Shown here piece by piece: positions 63,607 to 64,000 of a stretch of 64,000 nucleotides of DNA. Made by a program: the position numbers and the translations under genes. Each line of letters begins with the position of its first letter. Position 1 is the first letter of the stretch. Source of the DNA: Sedimentibacter hydroxybenzoicus DSM 7310 (GTDB taxonomy: Bacteria; Bacillota; Clostridia; Tissierellales; Sedimentibacteraceae); assembly GCF_013403245.1 (NCBI RefSeq), contig NZ_JACBNQ010000015.1, forward strand, positions 23,858-87,857. The letters run 5' to 3'. The notes beneath the pieces were generated by a model. It was not told where the DNA came from. It saw only the letters and a list, made by a program, of their open reading frames with translations, and made no database searches.

Positions 63607-63816
63607 AACTCATTTTTTATATAATTACTTAAAGTAAATGCAACATACATAATTAGATATAAAATCATGGTATTACATCTTTAATCTAATCATGCCATAC
63701 AATACATAAAAATATAAATTTATTATTATGAGAATATTTCTAAATAAAAGTACAATTAATAATCCATACAAATATTATCTTGCATGGAAAATGTACTCGT
63801 TCTATTTTATTAATAG

Positions 63817-63840
63817 TTATTTAAAAATATTATGCCTCAT
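63817..63840 (-). CDS. 7-codon leader peptide ORF before tet
   Basis: ATG 63840 behind AAAGGAG encodes MRHNIFK and TAA. It lies ~35 bases after the -10 box and 210 bases before the attenuator. A leader peptide sensing ribosome slowing fits the known tet(M)-type control; here it is inferred from layout. Confidence 0.55.
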   Translation of the reverse strand: MRHNIFK

Positions 63841-63875
63841 ATGATAAAACTCCTTTGATTAACACTACATGTTAT

Positions 63876-63904
63876 ATAATATTTGTTTTAATTATATTTG
63901 TCAA
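63876..63904 (-). promoter_or_regulatory. Promoter of the tet leader
   Basis: On the minus strand TTGACA (63904-63899), 17 bases, TATTAT (63881-63876). Bases 63905-64000 hold no recognisable feature. Confidence 0.7.
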
Positions 63905-64000
63905 GTAGTTCTTAGTATATTTCCACGACAAACGCATGAATGAGTTTCACAATTAAACTATTGAAAGATTAAATTTAAAAAAATATGATCCAGTTCAAGT

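Overview
The window comes from a low-GC, Gram-positive anaerobe of the Clostridia (Bacillota). The genus cannot be fixed from the sequence. The case rests on AT-rich intergenic DNA, strong AGGAGG ribosome-binding sites with several TTG/GTG starts, S-layer-homology and sortase surface proteins, a collagen-like BclA-type protein, DUF4183 proteins, a LytTR two-component system and a TetB(P)-like ribosomal protection protein. No rRNA, tRNA or CRISPR array was seen.

Region 1 (1-13262, all minus strand) is a tightly packed operon of large DNA-processing proteins. In transcription order it encodes a NERD-nuclease/UvrD helicase, an AddB-like protein with a four-cysteine Fe-S signature, an SNF2 ATPase, a RecQ-like helicase, a 258-aa protein and a gene cut by the window edge. 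This looks like a defence or DNA-modification-linked restriction island. The SNF2/RecQ/small/large order resembles the DpdE-F-G-H part of 7-deazaguanine (Dpd) systems, but that match is inference. Upstream lie decayed genes, including a broken Cro-type regulator directly in front of the operon.

Region 2 (13586-32481) holds two paralogous TetR + heterodimeric ABC exporter cassettes that share a GGTTAGTTT operator half-site. In the first, the second ABC gene is split in frame by a 6077-bp large-serine-recombinase element (17375-23451) that carries an azlCD exporter, its cupin regulator and an HD-domain gene; the attL/attR junctions can be read directly. Between the cassettes lie an RlmN/Cfr-type radical SAM methyltransferase, whose leader has a consensus promoter, a 9-codon upstream ORF and an attenuator, and a four-gene DUF4183 structural cluster.

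Region 3 (32533-38672) has a Fic protein preceded by three 40-bp-spaced repeats, a GntR / dihydroxy-acid dehydratase / BASS-transporter unit with a palindromic operator, and an odd zinc-ribbon/AP2 protein. Region 4 (39011-51689) is a cell-surface locus: an SLH protein with near-identical repeats, a collagen-like protein, a LytTR two-component system, a 1834-aa Cna_B adhesin ending in VPLTG, and a class B sortase. Region 5 (51870-58046) has DegV, an Mrr-like nuclease, a three-subunit molybdenum hydroxylase, a truncated metallo-hydrolase and a small membrane protein. Region 6 (58071-64000) contains decayed lipoprotein and GntR genes, an XRE membrane protein, an LRR lipoprotein, and a resistance cluster: a Vat-like acetyltransferase, a 33-residue remnant of a virginiamycin B lyase, and a ribosomal protection tetracycline gene behind its own upstream-ORF/attenuator leader.
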